This document shows positions 15,469 through 26,700 of a stretch of DNA of 64,000 bases, one piece after another. The DNA comes from Ancylothrix sp. D3o (GTDB taxonomy: Bacteria; Cyanobacteriota; Cyanobacteriia; Cyanobacteriales; Oscillatoriaceae). The stretch's first letter is position 1. Every line of letters starts with the position of its first letter. The stretch lies in the NCBI RefSeq assembly GCF_025370775.1, contig NZ_JAMXEX010000001.1, positions 558,001-622,000 on the forward strand, in the 5' to 3' direction. A model generated the notes under the pieces. It did not search any database and had not been told where the DNA came from. It saw only the letters and a list, made by a program, of their open reading frames with translations. The position numbers were made by a program, and so were the translations under genes.

Positions 15469-17292
15469 TTAGCGCTGCCATTGTTGGAGAGCTTTTTGAG
15501 CGGCGGGGTAGGCGGTGGTGTTTTGGGGGATTAGTTGGGCGGCGGCTATGGCGGAAGGGTAAAGGCGCCGGTTCGCGCGATATTGAGCTATTTGCCAAAT
15601 ATTATTACTCCACTCATTAATAAGTTTTTTGGCTTCGGGATATTTGGGTTGACCGGCTTTAATTTGGCTGGCGGCGGCGATGGCTTTGCTATAACTGGAT
15701 GGTTGGCCCCAGCGGACAAGTTTTTGGGCTTCGATTAATTGCTGTTCGTTGGTGCGGACTAATTGGGATTTTTTCTGCCATTGTGGGATGTATTGTTGGG
15801 CTGTGGCATAAATTTCTTTGCGGTCTTTGGGGACAAGATTTGCTGTTTTTATGGCGCTTTGATAGGCTCCTTGTTGGGCTCGACCAATGGCAATATCTAA
15901 GATGACTTGTGACCAGCGATCAATATTTTTTTGAGCTTGGGGATAAAGGGGGTCGTTTTTAGGAATTGTGCGAGCTTTGGCTATGGCGTCGCTGAATTGA
16001 GAGGCTTGGGCTGTTTGTAATTCTAGGTTGGGTTTTTGGAGTTTTTCGCCGCTGACTGGGGTGGGTTTGGCTGGGGCGGGTTTGGCTGGGGTGGGTTTGG
16101 CGGCGGGGGGTTTGGCGGCGGGGGGTTTGACGGCGATGGGTGCGATGGGTGCGGGGGTGGGTTTGACGGGGATCGGTGCGATGGGGGCGGGGGTGGGTTT
16201 GGGCGGCGGTGGGGCGCTGGCGGGTTCGATGGCGACGGGGGTGGGGGTGCCGGCCTGCCGTGCTTGGTAGTCTGCGAGGGTCATCAGTCTGTACAAGCCA
16301 AATATTAGCAGCAAAAATACGCCGAGGCCGGCAATCCATAAGGGGGGTTGCGGTTTGGCTGGGGCTTGGGGGGCTGGTTGGGGGGTGCTGGGGGGTGGCG
16401 CTGAGGGGGTCATGGCGAGGGCTGGTGTGGGTTTAGGTGGGGTGGGGGTGGGTTGAGGTGGGGAGATCCGTTGGGGCTCTGCGGTTGCTGTGTTGGCTCC
16501 GGCGGTTGCCAGGCTGGCGGCGACGCTGGTTCCCCAGAGTGAGGATGCGGGTGTTTGGTTGAGTTCGGGTAATAGGTTTCTGGCGCTGTGTTCGGCGGCG
16601 ATGGCGATGAGGGGATCTTGCCGGTGGCTGTAGTGTTCTTCACACAATTGGGGCAAGCGTTCGCTTAAATATTCTGCTAAGTTGTCGAGAGTTATGTTTT
16701 GATTTGAGCGTAGTGCTTCTAATAGGGCACCGGTAAAAAATCCTTGCTGGACGATAGGACTTTCGCTGGAAGTTTGGCGAGATTTACAGGAAATTATGGT
16801 GGGAATTTGGAGGTTCCGGGCGAGTTTTGCGGTGCTATCTCCGATGGGAGAATTTATGCTGCTGGGTCTTTTGATGTCGAGCAATACTAATAGTTGTTCG
16901 GCGCTTGATGAGCGGAGAAGGTTGAAAATTTCTTTGAGGGAGATGCCGGTGCTAACAATGTCTGTGGGGGTGCTTTCTACGGGTAAGAGATAGTCTTCTC
17001 CGTTCCAGTTGGCTGCGTAACCACTGAAAAATAACCATAAGACGTCGCCTGTTTGTAATTTATGTCGGCACAGGTCGTCTATCATTTTGAGTAAGTTTGA
17101 CCGGTTGGGGTAGGTGGAGTAACTTTCGATTGGTGGGGAGGTTGGTGTCATTAGCAGGCATCGGTCTGGGACAAATCCTCCTTCTTCTATTAAAAAGTTT
17201 TCTAGGGCTTGAGCGTCTTGTTTTGCATAATTTAGGGGGGAGAAATTTTGGTATTCGTTGATGCCTATGATTATGGCTGCGTAGTTTTTCAT
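15469..17292 (-). CDS. Caspase-fold (orthocaspase-like) protein without the catalytic His-Cys dyad
   Basis: 607 residues from ATG 17292 (MKNYAAIIIGINEYQNF); the 40 codons upstream are not protein-like. The p20-type peptidase C14 domain covers residues 1-~235. Where active caspases have FSGHG and DxCHSG, this one reads WLFFSGYAANW (Tyr92) and LLDIKRPSS (Lys141), so both catalytic residues are gone. A Pro/Ala/Lys linker surrounds a membrane helix (LWIAGLGVFLLLIFGLYRL). The C-terminus has about four ~60-residue repeats of the form A...A...IP...YP.AQ..I..W. Inactive orthocaspase homologues are known in cyanobacteria. This one is probably a membrane-tethered scaffold or regulator; proteolysis is not expected. 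Confidence 0.85.
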   Translation of the reverse strand: MKNYAAIIIGINEYQNFSPLNYAKQDAQALENFLIEEGGFVPDRCLLMTPTSPPIESYSTYPNRSNLLKMIDDLCRHKLQTGDVLWLFFSGYAANWNGEDYLLPVESTPTDIVSTGISLKEIFNLLRSSSAEQLLVLLDIKRPSSINSPIGDSTAKLARNLQIPTIISCKSRQTSSESPIVQQGFFTGALLEALRSNQNITLDNLAEYLSERLPQLCEEHYSHRQDPLIAIAAEHSARNLLPELNQTPASSLWGTSVAASLATAGANTATAEPQRISPPQPTPTPPKPTPALAMTPSAPPPSTPQPAPQAPAKPQPPLWIAGLGVFLLLIFGLYRLMTLADYQARQAGTPTPVAIEPASAPPPPKPTPAPIAPIPVKPTPAPIAPIAVKPPAAKPPAAKPTPAKPAPAKPTPVSGEKLQKPNLELQTAQASQFSDAIAKARTIPKNDPLYPQAQKNIDRWSQVILDIAIGRAQQGAYQSAIKTANLVPKDRKEIYATAQQYIPQWQKKSQLVRTNEQQLIEAQKLVRWGQPSSYSKAIAAASQIKAGQPKYPEAKKLINEWSNNIWQIAQYRANRRLYPSAIAAAQLIPQNTTAYPAAQKALQQWQR

Positions 17293-17861
17293 GGGTTTTT
17301 CCCTGATTGGTTTAAGGCGATTTTGACAAACAAGTTTATGCTTTGAAAAAATGTCTGGGCTGTGAACCGTTTTTTCCAAGCGTTCCCGACAGCGCGTGCT
17401 TCTTTTTTGCAAAATCTTGCTTTTTGAGCGTTTGGTTTCCCTGATTCTGAAAAAAAGGCGGATCTGGGGGATTTTTTAGCAATTATTATATGCTATTTAT
17501 AAGAGTTTTGGGTAAATTTTTGCTAGGATTTTTTTTGAAAATTTGTTAAGGTTAATTTCTTTGCAAGGGGCCACAGATAAAAGCGGGTGTTATGGTTTGT
17601 GGGCTTAATGTCCGTGAATTGTTATCTCACAATGTATCAATTGAGCGGGATTGCTGATTTAGAGGGGGTTTAGTCTGAAGGGCAAAATTTTTTATTTTTG
17701 CACGGAAATAAGGTAAGGTGCGCTTGACGATAATTGTAATTTGTTATAGCATTCATGGAAAAATACGATGATAGGAAGAGTTTTAGGGGTTTGAAGGTAG
17801 GGGGCATTTGTTAGGGATTAATTGTTTGTGGGTAGAATAGAATGATGAATTTACGGATGAT
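17293..17861. other. 569-bp intergenic region between two divergent genes
   Basis: AT-rich spacer between the caspase-like gene (minus) and the 1296-residue kinase (plus). I see no convincing ORF, RNA or repeat. The upstream part of the former long frame of the caspase-like gene lies here and shows no coding character. Promoters for both genes must be inside. Confidence 0.45.
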
Positions 17862-20800
17862 ATGGTAAGTCTTCTTCAACAGGATTGTGGTGGGGCAAAG
17901 GTCGAGTTTAACCCTTTTAGTTTGTGTTTGAGTTTTTTGTCTGACACAAGTTTAGCTTTTGCGATGTTTGATCGCCAAATGCGATATCTCTTATGTTCGC
18001 GCCGGTGGTTAGCGCAACAGGGCATTGAAACGGAAGTAATAGGAATTACTCACTACCACATTTTCCCGCTTACCAGTGAGGAAGAAAAAGAAATTCACCG
18101 CCGCTGTTTGGAGTCGGGAGAAGAATTTAGTTTTGAAGAATGGATGGGAGGGAAAGGCGAGAAAGGTGAGTGGCTAAAAGTTTCGGTGGCTCCTTGGCGA
18201 AATGAACAAGGAGAGGTGGGGGGGTTAATTATTTCTAAGGAAGTTATTACGGCGGAAAAAGAAACGTTACAAAAGTTGCAAATAAGTCAACAAAGAAAGC
18301 GATATTTAGCTCATGCTACTTCTCAAATTTTTTGGGCAACGAATGGGGAAGGACAAGTTGAGTTTGATGTGCCGGGGTGGGAAGCTATGACCGGCCAAAC
18401 AAAAGAACAAATGCAAAACGGGGGGTGGTTAGATGTAGTACACCCAGAAGATCGGGAAAAAACTGCTTACCTTTGGCAAGAGGCGGTGCGAAATAAAACA
18501 GTTTTTGAAGCGGAATACCGCTTGCGAAAATCTGACGGTAGTTATGTGTATTCTTTGGCGCGAGCGGTGCCGGTTTTAGAGGCGGATGGAAGCATTAGAG
18601 AATGGGTTGGAGCGAATATGGATATTACCGAGCGCAAACAAACAGAGTTTGCCCTCAGAGAAACTAATAATCTTTTGGAAGGCGTATTAGAAGCAATTCC
18701 TGATCCAATTTTTGTAAAAAACTTAGAGGGTGAGTATATTCTGCTTAACAAAGCAGCAGCGAGGGTTTTGGGAAAAAGCGCCAAGGAAATAGTAGGAAAA
18801 AATGATGGGCAAATTTTACCCCCAGAAATTGCCGAATCCGTGATGAAGAATGATCGCTTAATTATGGATAATGGGGAAACAAAAATTATAGAAGAAATCG
18901 TAAAACAGGGAAATCAATTCCAAATTTTTCACAGCACGAAAACAATTTACCGAGATTCAGAGGGAAAAATTGTCGGTTTGGTGGGAATATCGCGGGATGT
19001 TACGGAGCGCAAGCAGATCGAAGAGAAGTTGCGAAAAAGCGAAGCAAATTTATTAGAGGCGCAAAGATTGGCGCATATTGGTAGTTGGGAGTTTGATATA
19101 ATTGCTCAGCAAATTAGTTGGAGTGAGGAACTGTTCCGAATTCATGGTTTAGATCCGGCTGGGGGTGAGCCTAGTTATGAAGAAAATCTGGATTTAATTC
19201 ATCCAGAAGATCGAGAGTATTGGCTGCAAAAGGTGGGGCTGGGTTTGCAGGGAAGTGCTTATGAAATGGAATATAGGATTTCACGCTCTGATGCTTCTGT
19301 GCGCTATCTTTACGGACAGGGACAACCGATTTTTAATGAGTGCGGTGAGGTTGTTCGGATGTTCGGCACAGCGCGAGATATCACTGAGCAAAAATTAGCA
19401 GAAATTGAACTGCAAAAATATCAAGAACACTTAGAAGAGTTAGTGAAAGAAAGGACGGCGGCTTTAGAAGCAAGCAATGCTAAACTTTCTCAAGAAATCA
19501 CCGACCGGCAACAGGCAGAAGCTTCTTTAGTGGAAAGTTATAACTTACTGCAAGCGGTTTTAGAAGGGGTTTCGGATGCGATATATGTCAAAGATTTGCA
19601 GGGGTATTATATTCTGGCAAATTCGGCAACGATGGCAGTTTTTAACAGGCCGATGTCGGAAGTGATGGGCAAAACTGATTGTGAATTAATAGGTCAAGAA
19701 ATGGCCGAAACAGTGCAAGAAACTGACCGGCGCATTATGGCGACTGGGGCTGCGGAAATGCTCGAAGAAAGTTTGCCCGATCACAAGGGAGAAATGCTGA
19801 CTTTTCTTTCTGCCAAAAGTCCTTACCGCGATGCCGGTGGGAAGATAATGGGGTTAATTGGCGTGTCGCGCAATATTACAGAACGCAAAAAAATTGAAGA
19901 TGCTTTGCGGGCAGAAAAGCATTTTAGCCTACAAATTTCGGAAACTATTCCCAATCTTTTATATATTTATGACTTGGTAGAAAGACGCAACATTTATAGC
20001 AATAGGCCCGTTACTGAACTGCTGGGTTTCTCAGCAGAAGAAGTTCAAAAATTGGGAGAAAATGTGATGGCTACCTTGATCCATCCAGAGGACTTGCCGA
20101 GAATTTTAGAGTATCATGGTGCGCTGGCTCAAAGTGAGGAAGATCGCATTTTTGAAATTGAATATCGGATTATAGATAGACAGGGACAGTGGCATTGGTT
20201 TTATAGTCGAGAAACGATTTTTGCCAGAACTTTAGAAGGAAAAGCCAAGCAAATGTTAGGTTGTTCGGAAGATGTCACCGCCAAAAAACAAGCAGAAACG
20301 GGTTTGCGAGAATCACAAGCGCTTTTGTTAGAAAAAGCTAACCGAGAAATGCTGATTAATCGCTTGGCCAGCCAAATTCGCAACAGTTTAGATATCCAGA
20401 CAATTTTGCAAACTACTGTCAATGAAATTCGCTCGCTTTTTAAGATAGAAAATTGTCATTTTGTATGGTATAAACCGCAAGGTAATCCTCCTTCGTGGGA
20501 AATTGTCAGCGAATCAATCAATCCTGGCATTCCCAGTTTTTTAGGTTCTTTTACCCTCGAACAAGTCGGCCCTTTTGCCTTGCGTTTAGCTTCTTTAGAA
20601 TTGATTCGCGTTGATGATGTCGGCAGATTGTCAGATGGGGTTTTTCAAGAGTTTTTAACAAGTGTGGGGATTGTTTCTGTGCTGTCTCTTCCCTTGCAAA
20701 CTCGCAGCGGTGAAATCGGCATTGTAAGCTGCTGCCAGCATACGAAAAAACGCCGCTGGACAGATGGAGAAGAAGAATTATTAAAGGCAGTCTGCGACCA

Positions 20801-21752
20801 GTTGGCTATTGCAATTTACCAAGCAGAATTATATACCCACTCCCGCGAAACAGCGCGTCTTGCTACTCTGCAAGCCAGCCAACTCGAAGAAACTTTAAAA
20901 GATTTGCAACGAGCTCAAGCCCAACTCATCCAAAGCGAAAAAATGTCATCTCTTGGTCAGTTGGTGGCGGGGGTGGCGCACGAAATTAATAATCCTGTGA
21001 GTTTTATTTTTGGGAATGTGGAACACGCCAAGGCTTACATCGAATCTTTGCTTGGTTTGCTGAGTCTTTATGGCCAGCACTATCCTAATCCCCATGCGGA
21101 AATTGCTGCTGCTATTGACACTTACGAATTAGATTTTATTGTCGAAGATTTGCCAAAACTGATGAGTTCGATGAAGGCCGGGGCGACTCGTATCCGCGAT
21201 ATTGTGCGGTCTTTGCGTTCTTTTTCTCGCCTGGATGAATCGGAGATTAAGCCTGTTTCTTTGCATGAAGGCATCGATAATACGTTGCTGATTTTGGAAC
21301 ACCGGCTAAAAACCAAACCTGGATATCCGCCAATTGAAATTATTAAAAATTATGGCGATCTTCCTGATGTTGAGTGTTACGCCAGCCAACTTAATCAAGC
21401 GTTTATGAATATTTTAAATAATGCCATTGATGCCCTTGAAGAGCAGCTTTTAGAGCTTCCTTTTGAAGACATTAACTCCGCGTTGCGGCAAATTAAAATT
21501 AGCACATTTCTGGGGGCTAATCAAAGGGCTGTTATTGTTATTTCTGACACCGGCCCCGGTATGAGCCCCGAAGTTAAAGCGCGCTTATTTGACCCGTTTT
21601 TCACCACCAAGCCGGTTGGCACAGGCACCGGTTTGGGTTTAGCCATTAGCTATCAAATTGTTGTCCAAAAGCACAAAGGATCTTTATCTTGTAGTTCCAT
21701 TCTAGGCAGCGGCAGTAAATTTACTGTAGAAATTCCTATTAAACAGGGATAA
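17862..21752 (+). CDS. Multi-PAS/GAF sensor histidine kinase
   Basis: 1296 residues, no membrane segment, so a cytoplasmic sensor. The order is PAS-type domains at roughly 25-130, 145-260, 270-385, 395-510, 560-675 and 690-805 (several end in the PAC motif DITERK or DVTERK), then a GAF domain ~830-990. A coiled helix and HisKA follow with GVAHEINNPVSFIFGN (His near 1038). The HATPase domain has NILNNAIDALEE, DTGPGMSP and GTGTGLGLAI. HEINNP and the long insertion after it are typical of the cyanobacterial HisKA subtype that pairs with a separate CheY-like regulator. The gene at 22045 is the obvious partner. The input signal is unknown; PAS domains may bind haem, flavin or small ligands, and none of the key residues are diagnostic here. 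Confidence 0.9.
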   Translation: MVSLLQQDCGGAKVEFNPFSLCLSFLSDTSLAFAMFDRQMRYLLCSRRWLAQQGIETEVIGITHYHIFPLTSEEEKEIHRRCLESGEEFSFEEWMGGKGEKGEWLKVSVAPWRNEQGEVGGLIISKEVITAEKETLQKLQISQQRKRYLAHATSQIFWATNGEGQVEFDVPGWEAMTGQTKEQMQNGGWLDVVHPEDREKTAYLWQEAVRNKTVFEAEYRLRKSDGSYVYSLARAVPVLEADGSIREWVGANMDITERKQTEFALRETNNLLEGVLEAIPDPIFVKNLEGEYILLNKAAARVLGKSAKEIVGKNDGQILPPEIAESVMKNDRLIMDNGETKIIEEIVKQGNQFQIFHSTKTIYRDSEGKIVGLVGISRDVTERKQIEEKLRKSEANLLEAQRLAHIGSWEFDIIAQQISWSEELFRIHGLDPAGGEPSYEENLDLIHPEDREYWLQKVGLGLQGSAYEMEYRISRSDASVRYLYGQGQPIFNECGEVVRMFGTARDITEQKLAEIELQKYQEHLEELVKERTAALEASNAKLSQEITDRQQAEASLVESYNLLQAVLEGVSDAIYVKDLQGYYILANSATMAVFNRPMSEVMGKTDCELIGQEMAETVQETDRRIMATGAAEMLEESLPDHKGEMLTFLSAKSPYRDAGGKIMGLIGVSRNITERKKIEDALRAEKHFSLQISETIPNLLYIYDLVERRNIYSNRPVTELLGFSAEEVQKLGENVMATLIHPEDLPRILEYHGALAQSEEDRIFEIEYRIIDRQGQWHWFYSRETIFARTLEGKAKQMLGCSEDVTAKKQAETGLRESQALLLEKANREMLINRLASQIRNSLDIQTILQTTVNEIRSLFKIENCHFVWYKPQGNPPSWEIVSESINPGIPSFLGSFTLEQVGPFALRLASLELIRVDDVGRLSDGVFQEFLTSVGIVSVLSLPLQTRSGEIGIVSCCQHTKKRRWTDGEEELLKAVCDQLAIAIYQAELYTHSRETARLATLQASQLEETLKDLQRAQAQLIQSEKMSSLGQLVAGVAHEINNPVSFIFGNVEHAKAYIESLLGLLSLYGQHYPNPHAEIAAAIDTYELDFIVEDLPKLMSSMKAGATRIRDIVRSLRSFSRLDESEIKPVSLHEGIDNTLLILEHRLKTKPGYPPIEIIKNYGDLPDVECYASQLNQAFMNILNNAIDALEEQLLELPFEDINSALRQIKISTFLGANQRAVIVISDTGPGMSPEVKARLFDPFFTTKPVGTGTGLGLAISYQIVVQKHKGSLSCSSILGSGSKFTVEIPIKQG

Positions 21753-22044
21753 ATCTCGGCCACAAACCGATTGCTCAGACTGTTTCTGAGCAGCTAACTT
21801 TTTACTTAATATTTGGTTTGTTAATTTCCTGAAAACTGCTCGGTGATTGTGTCTCGGCAAATATAAAGTTTTTATTAAGTAGCCGGATGGCCCTAATCTA
21901 TCTTTAGGTAGATGCGAGAAATTAAAGATGGGAAGCAAACTTATATTAAATAAAACATTTTTTTTGTTGAATTCGTCAGGTTAAAAAAATAACTGAGAAT
22001 GCTTGACCAAATTCCTTAAAAACCCTCACAAAAAGTAGGTTGTT

Positions 22045-22425
22045 GTGATTGCTAATGGAACTTACCGCATTTTGGCGGTGGACGACTTAGAAGATAACTT
22101 ATTTTTGCTCCAGACGGTACTAGAATCTGAGGGCTATGAAGTTGAAACCGCCACCTCTGGCAGTGATGCTCTCGCCAAGATTTCCCAATTGCCGCCTGAC
22201 CTGGTTTTATTAGACGTAATGATGCCCGGAATGACTGGTATTGAAGTAACCCAGCGCATCAGAAAAAACCAAAAGTTACAAGAATTACCTGTAGTTTTAA
22301 TTACTGCCTATGGAGAAAGCACAGCCCAACAGGGGATAAAAGAGGGAGCGAATGATTATCTTCGCAAACCCCTTGATTTACAAGAACTTCTGGATAAAGT
22401 ACGGTTTCTTTGCGAGGGTCAATAG
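22045..22425 (+). CDS. Single-domain response regulator (CheY-like)
   Basis: 126 residues from GTG 22045, which follows AGTAGG. Receiver domain only: acidic pocket AVDDLEDN, phospho-acceptor Asp in LVLLDVMMPGMTG, conserved Thr/Ala in LITAYGE and Lys in YLRKPLDL. With no output domain it probably acts by protein contact. It lies 292 bases behind the 1296-residue kinase on the same strand and is likely its target. The receiver is close in sequence to the one in the hybrid at 53266. Confidence 0.92.
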   Translation: MIANGTYRILAVDDLEDNLFLLQTVLESEGYEVETATSGSDALAKISQLPPDLVLLDVMMPGMTGIEVTQRIRKNQKLQELPVVLITAYGESTAQQGIKEGANDYLRKPLDLQELLDKVRFLCEGQ

Positions 22426-22547
22426 TGGGCTATTGGCCAGACTATTGTTAATATCAGGCAGTGCATCTAAATTTTTTTGATAATTGTTAGAAAAAGTTTG
22501 CTCTCACACTCCACTTAAAAATTGATCGCCAACAAAAAAACTCAATT

Positions 22548-22718
22548 ATGAATCAAGCAGTTTTAGCCATATTGCTTTTTGCTTTATTGGTGTTAGCCAT
22601 CACCTCGCCTTTTGCCGGGTTGGCCGGTTTAATGTTCATTTTGATTAGTCTGGCCTTCATGCGAACAATTTGGACTATCATCAATGCCGGAATAAAAACT
22701 CCTCCCAAAAAATCCTGA
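22548..22718 (+). CDS. Small hydrophobic protein, 56 residues
   Basis: Below the size of most gene calls; read directly from the sequence. It starts MNQAVLAILLFALLVLAIT, has two membrane-spanning stretches split by SPFAGLAGL and ends with a basic tail TPPKKS. The nagB ATG lies 20 bases after its stop, so they may be co-transcribed. Small membrane proteins of this shape are common in cyanobacteria; function unknown. Confidence 0.6.
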   Translation: MNQAVLAILLFALLVLAITSPFAGLAGLMFILISLAFMRTIWTIINAGIKTPPKKS

Positions 22719-22738
22719 GAGTATATAACTTCGGCTTT

Positions 22739-23542
22739 ATGTCAAACTTTAGCAACCCAGCGCCATTTTCCAACGACATCAAAACGTTTCAAGTTGGTGC
22801 GCTTAGAGTTCAAATCTACGGCTCGGCTGCCGAAATGGCAGAGCACTCAGCCCAAATTGCCGGCGAGTATTTGCAAGAAATCCTCAAGCAAAAAAACTCT
22901 GCTAATATTATTTTAGCCACCGGCCAATCCCAGATAGAATTTCTGCAAAACTTGGTGGCAAAAGCCGAGTTAGATTGGTCAAAAATCACTTTATTTCACC
23001 TTGATGAATATCTAGGAATTGACGCCAATAACCCCGCAAGTTTCCGCTACTATTTGCGAGAAAAAGTCGAAAAATTAGTCAAACCTAAAGAATTTTATTA
23101 CCTAGAAGGCGATACCAACCAACCGCTACAAGAATGCGAAAGATATAGCCAACTTTTGCAGGCATACCCAAGCGACTTAGTGTGTTTAGGAATTGGAGAC
23201 AACGGACATATAGCCTTTAACGAGCCGGCAGTTGCAGATTTTGAAGATCCCAAAACTGTCAAATTGGTAAAACTAGAAAGCACAACCAGGCTGCAACTTT
23301 TAAACGGGGGAGACTTTCCCGAAATTGAACTTGTGCCGCAATACGCATTTACCCTAACAATTCCCGTTATTTGTGCGGCCAAAAAAATTCTGTGCTTCGC
23401 CCCAAAAAAACGCAAAGCAAAAATTATTCAAACGATATTAGAATCTTCGATTACTCCAAAAATTCCGGCGAGTATTTTGCGAAATCAACCCCAAGCAACC
23501 TTGTTTTTAGATAATGATTCGGCCAGCATTTTAAATATTTAA
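22739..23542 (+). CDS. nagB: Glucosamine-6-phosphate deaminase/isomerase family protein
   Basis: 267 residues from ATG 22739 (MSNFSNPAPFSNDIKTF). The open frame continues upstream but there it overlaps the small hydrophobic gene. It converts glucosamine-6-phosphate to fructose-6-phosphate plus ammonia. Visible: LATGQSQIEFLQNL (phosphate site), HLDEYLGI (catalytic Asp) and CLGIGDNGHIAFNEP (His/Glu pair). Length equals NagB. A 6-phosphogluconolactonase (Pgl) is the nearest alternative, but the DEYLG and GDNGHIAFNEP motifs are NagB-like. Confidence 0.85.
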   Translation: MSNFSNPAPFSNDIKTFQVGALRVQIYGSAAEMAEHSAQIAGEYLQEILKQKNSANIILATGQSQIEFLQNLVAKAELDWSKITLFHLDEYLGIDANNPASFRYYLREKVEKLVKPKEFYYLEGDTNQPLQECERYSQLLQAYPSDLVCLGIGDNGHIAFNEPAVADFEDPKTVKLVKLESTTRLQLLNGGDFPEIELVPQYAFTLTIPVICAAKKILCFAPKKRKAKIIQTILESSITPKIPASILRNQPQATLFLDNDSASILNI

Positions 23543-23786
23543 AATCGGGTTTTCAAATTTCTATAAAGAGCCTTGTTGCTATAGATATGGAGAATGAGAA
23601 TAGAAATTTACGCTTGATGAAAATCAGGCAAGCGGACTCTGGCAAGAAGCGTAAAAACTACTACAAACAAGGGATGTGCCAGAGAGCACTATTCGCTACA
23701 ATAGTTGCCAAGTTTGTCAGACAACCCAAATGACAGCCGTTTGTTTTGACCTTCTTAAAGAGTCCTAGAGCGGTTTTTAGCATCAG

Positions 23787-26700
23787 ATGAAAACAAACCA
23801 CCTGCCCTTTCAGTTTCCCGCTTACGCCCTGCTCACATCCTGCGTATTGGTAGGTTTATTGAGCGGAGTCTTTCTACAACAAACAAGCGAATTCCATACT
23901 CCTTGGTTAGTGTTGTTTATCGCTGTTATCCTCAGCACTTGGTGGGGAGGGTTTGCTGCCGGTTTAATGGCAACTGTTTGTGGCGCGGCGCTTGCGAGTT
24001 ATCTCAGTTTTGATCCTAATTTTATATTTTTAACATCTATCTTTGGACATAATTTAAGAGGAGACTTTTTTAAAACCGTTTCCTTTCCTTTTGGCCCTGC
24101 CTTCAAACTTCAAGCAGGGCTTTTTATGATCGAAGCCTGTTTACTGAGTTCGCTGCTGAGTAATGTTCGCCTTAGCAAACAATCTGCCAGCAATCGAAGA
24201 GCAAAGCAAAAATCTAACGAGAACCTTAAAAATGCTCAGGGGCCAGAACCCTCCGATCCCAACTTGACACAAATTTTAAAAATATTAGAAAATGTTTCGG
24301 ACGGATTAGCCGTTCTTGATTCTCAGAACCAAGTAATTTTTATTAACGAAAAAGCTAGGGAGTATTGGAAAATTTCTCCCCCAGAAATTGCTAATAAAAA
24401 AATAGCAAAAGTGGATAATAAGCCCCACTTACGAGACTTTGATGAAAAACTAGACCAGGCTTTAGTTGGGAACAAAAACAAAAAAATTATTGAATTTATT
24501 TCCGATTCTAAGCAGTGGTTTGAAATCAACCTTTACCCAAGCCAAGAAGGCACTGCTATCTCCATTCAAGAAATTACTGAACGCAAACAAAAAGAACAAA
24601 AAAAACAAAAACATTTCCATAAGCGACAAAAACAACTTCAAGAAAAATACAGAGAAGCAGCCGAAAAAACACAACAACAATATGATTTCTTAGCCGAAGC
24701 CAGCAAAGTGCTGGGCACATCGGTAGATGCACAAAAAATCTCCGAAAAATTAGCAGATTTAACTGTGCCATTTTTAGGAGAATATTGTTTAATCTACAGA
24801 CTGGAAGGGGGGCAAAATATCTATCAAGTTGCCAGCGCTCATCAAAACAAACAAAAACAAAAAATTGTTGACGAAATAACCAAGTTGGGGCCAGAGGATC
24901 TGGAAACTTCTCAGAGCTTAATCGCCACAGTTTTACAAACCGGCGAAGCAATTTTTATAAACGATAAAGAAACAGCAAGCCAAGCAATTACTAACCTTAA
25001 GCACTGGGCAAAAACAAGCAGCCACCAACACCGGCAACTAATCGAAGAACTCTACCCCAAAACTGTAATGATTTTACCCTTATTTGTTCGCGGACAAATT
25101 TGGGGAGCGATGCTAATAGCTATCGCTGAATCAAATCGCCAATACGACGCCTCCGAATTATCCCTTGCAGAAAACTTAGCGCATCGAGCCGCCGTTACCT
25201 TAGAAAACGCAACACTTAATCAAGAAAATCAGCAAACTTTGCAATATCAAGCACAACTGTTATCTCTGGTTGCAGAACTTTATCGCCAAACCCAACAAGC
25301 CTTAGAACGCAAAGAAGAATTACTTTCTTTAATAGACGCACTTTTTGCCGGTGCGCCGGTGGGAATAGCCTTTCTTGATAAAGACTTACGTTACATTCGG
25401 ATCAACGCCCAACTTGCCACCATCAACGGACTGCCAATAGAACAACATTTAGGGAAAAAATTTACAGAAGTTATCCCCAGAATTAGCAGCAAAATCGAAC
25501 CACAACTGCAACAAGTTTTGCAAACCGGCCAGCCTATACTAAACGTAGAAATCAACGGCAGAACCGCAGAAAAACCATCGCGGGAAGGATACTGGTTAGC
25601 CAACTATTATCCGGTGAGAAATGCCAGAGGCGAAACCGTTGGAATTGGAATCATTCTGGCAGAAATTACCCAAACAAAAAAAGCAGAAGCAAGCGCAAAA
25701 GAAGCAAATCGAAAAGTCGCCAATATCCTTGAAAGTATCACGGATGCCTTTTTTGCCCTAGACCACAACTGGTGCTTTACCTACATCAACCAACGCTGTG
25801 CAGAAATGATGTTAGAAAAACCCCAAAAACTGCTGGGCCGGTGTATTTGGGAGATGTTTCCTGACGAAATTGGCTCAATTTGTCACGATAACTATCACAA
25901 AGCAATTAAGGAACAAACCGCCGTACATTTTGAGGCAAAAGGCTGGAGAACTGAGAGTTATTACGAAATTCATGCCTACCCCTCGCCCGACGGTTTAGCC
26001 GTTTATCTTCAAGATATTACAGAACGAAAACAAGCTTACCAAGCCTTGCAAGAAAGCGAAAAACGATTTCGCCGCCTGGTAGAATCTAACATTTTTGGTG
26101 TAGCTTTTGGAGACTTCCAAGGCGGAATTCACTACGCCAACGATTACTTTTTAAACATGATTGGTTACAGCCGGCAAGACTTGGAAGCCAAGCAAATCAA
26201 GTGGCTTGACATAACTCCACCGGAATATGTACACCTCGACTGGCAAGCCGGAGAAGAACTCAAACAGCGCGGTATATCCACCCCTTTTGAAAAAGAATAC
26301 ATCCGCAAAGATGGCAGTCGCGTTCCCATTTTAATCGGCGGAGCCTTACTACAAGAACGCTGCGATGAACAACAAGAAATAATCAGCTTTTATTTAGATT
26401 TAAGCGACCGCAAAAAAGCAGAAAAAGCTCGCCAAGAAAGTGAAGAACGCTTTGCAGCAATGTTTAATCAAGCAAGTATTGGCATTGCTTTAGTAGGGCT
26501 TGATGGGCAATTTTTGGAAGTCAACCCAGCCATGAGCAAAATCAGCGGCTATTCTCAAGAAGAATTGCGGCAAATGAACTTCCAAGATGTTACTCACCCC
26601 GACGATTTAGAGGCTGACTGGGCTTTGGCTCGGCAAGTGATAAACCGCCAGATTCCGGGTTACTCCATAGAAAAACGCTACATCCGAAAAAATGGGGAAA

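Noticed and set aside
15959-16436. Several Gly- and Trp-rich or Pro/His-rich ORFs opposite and alongside the caspase-like gene
   Set aside because: They are out-of-frame readings of the Pro/Ala/Lys linker repeats; composition is that of a low-complexity antisense frame and no start signals are present.
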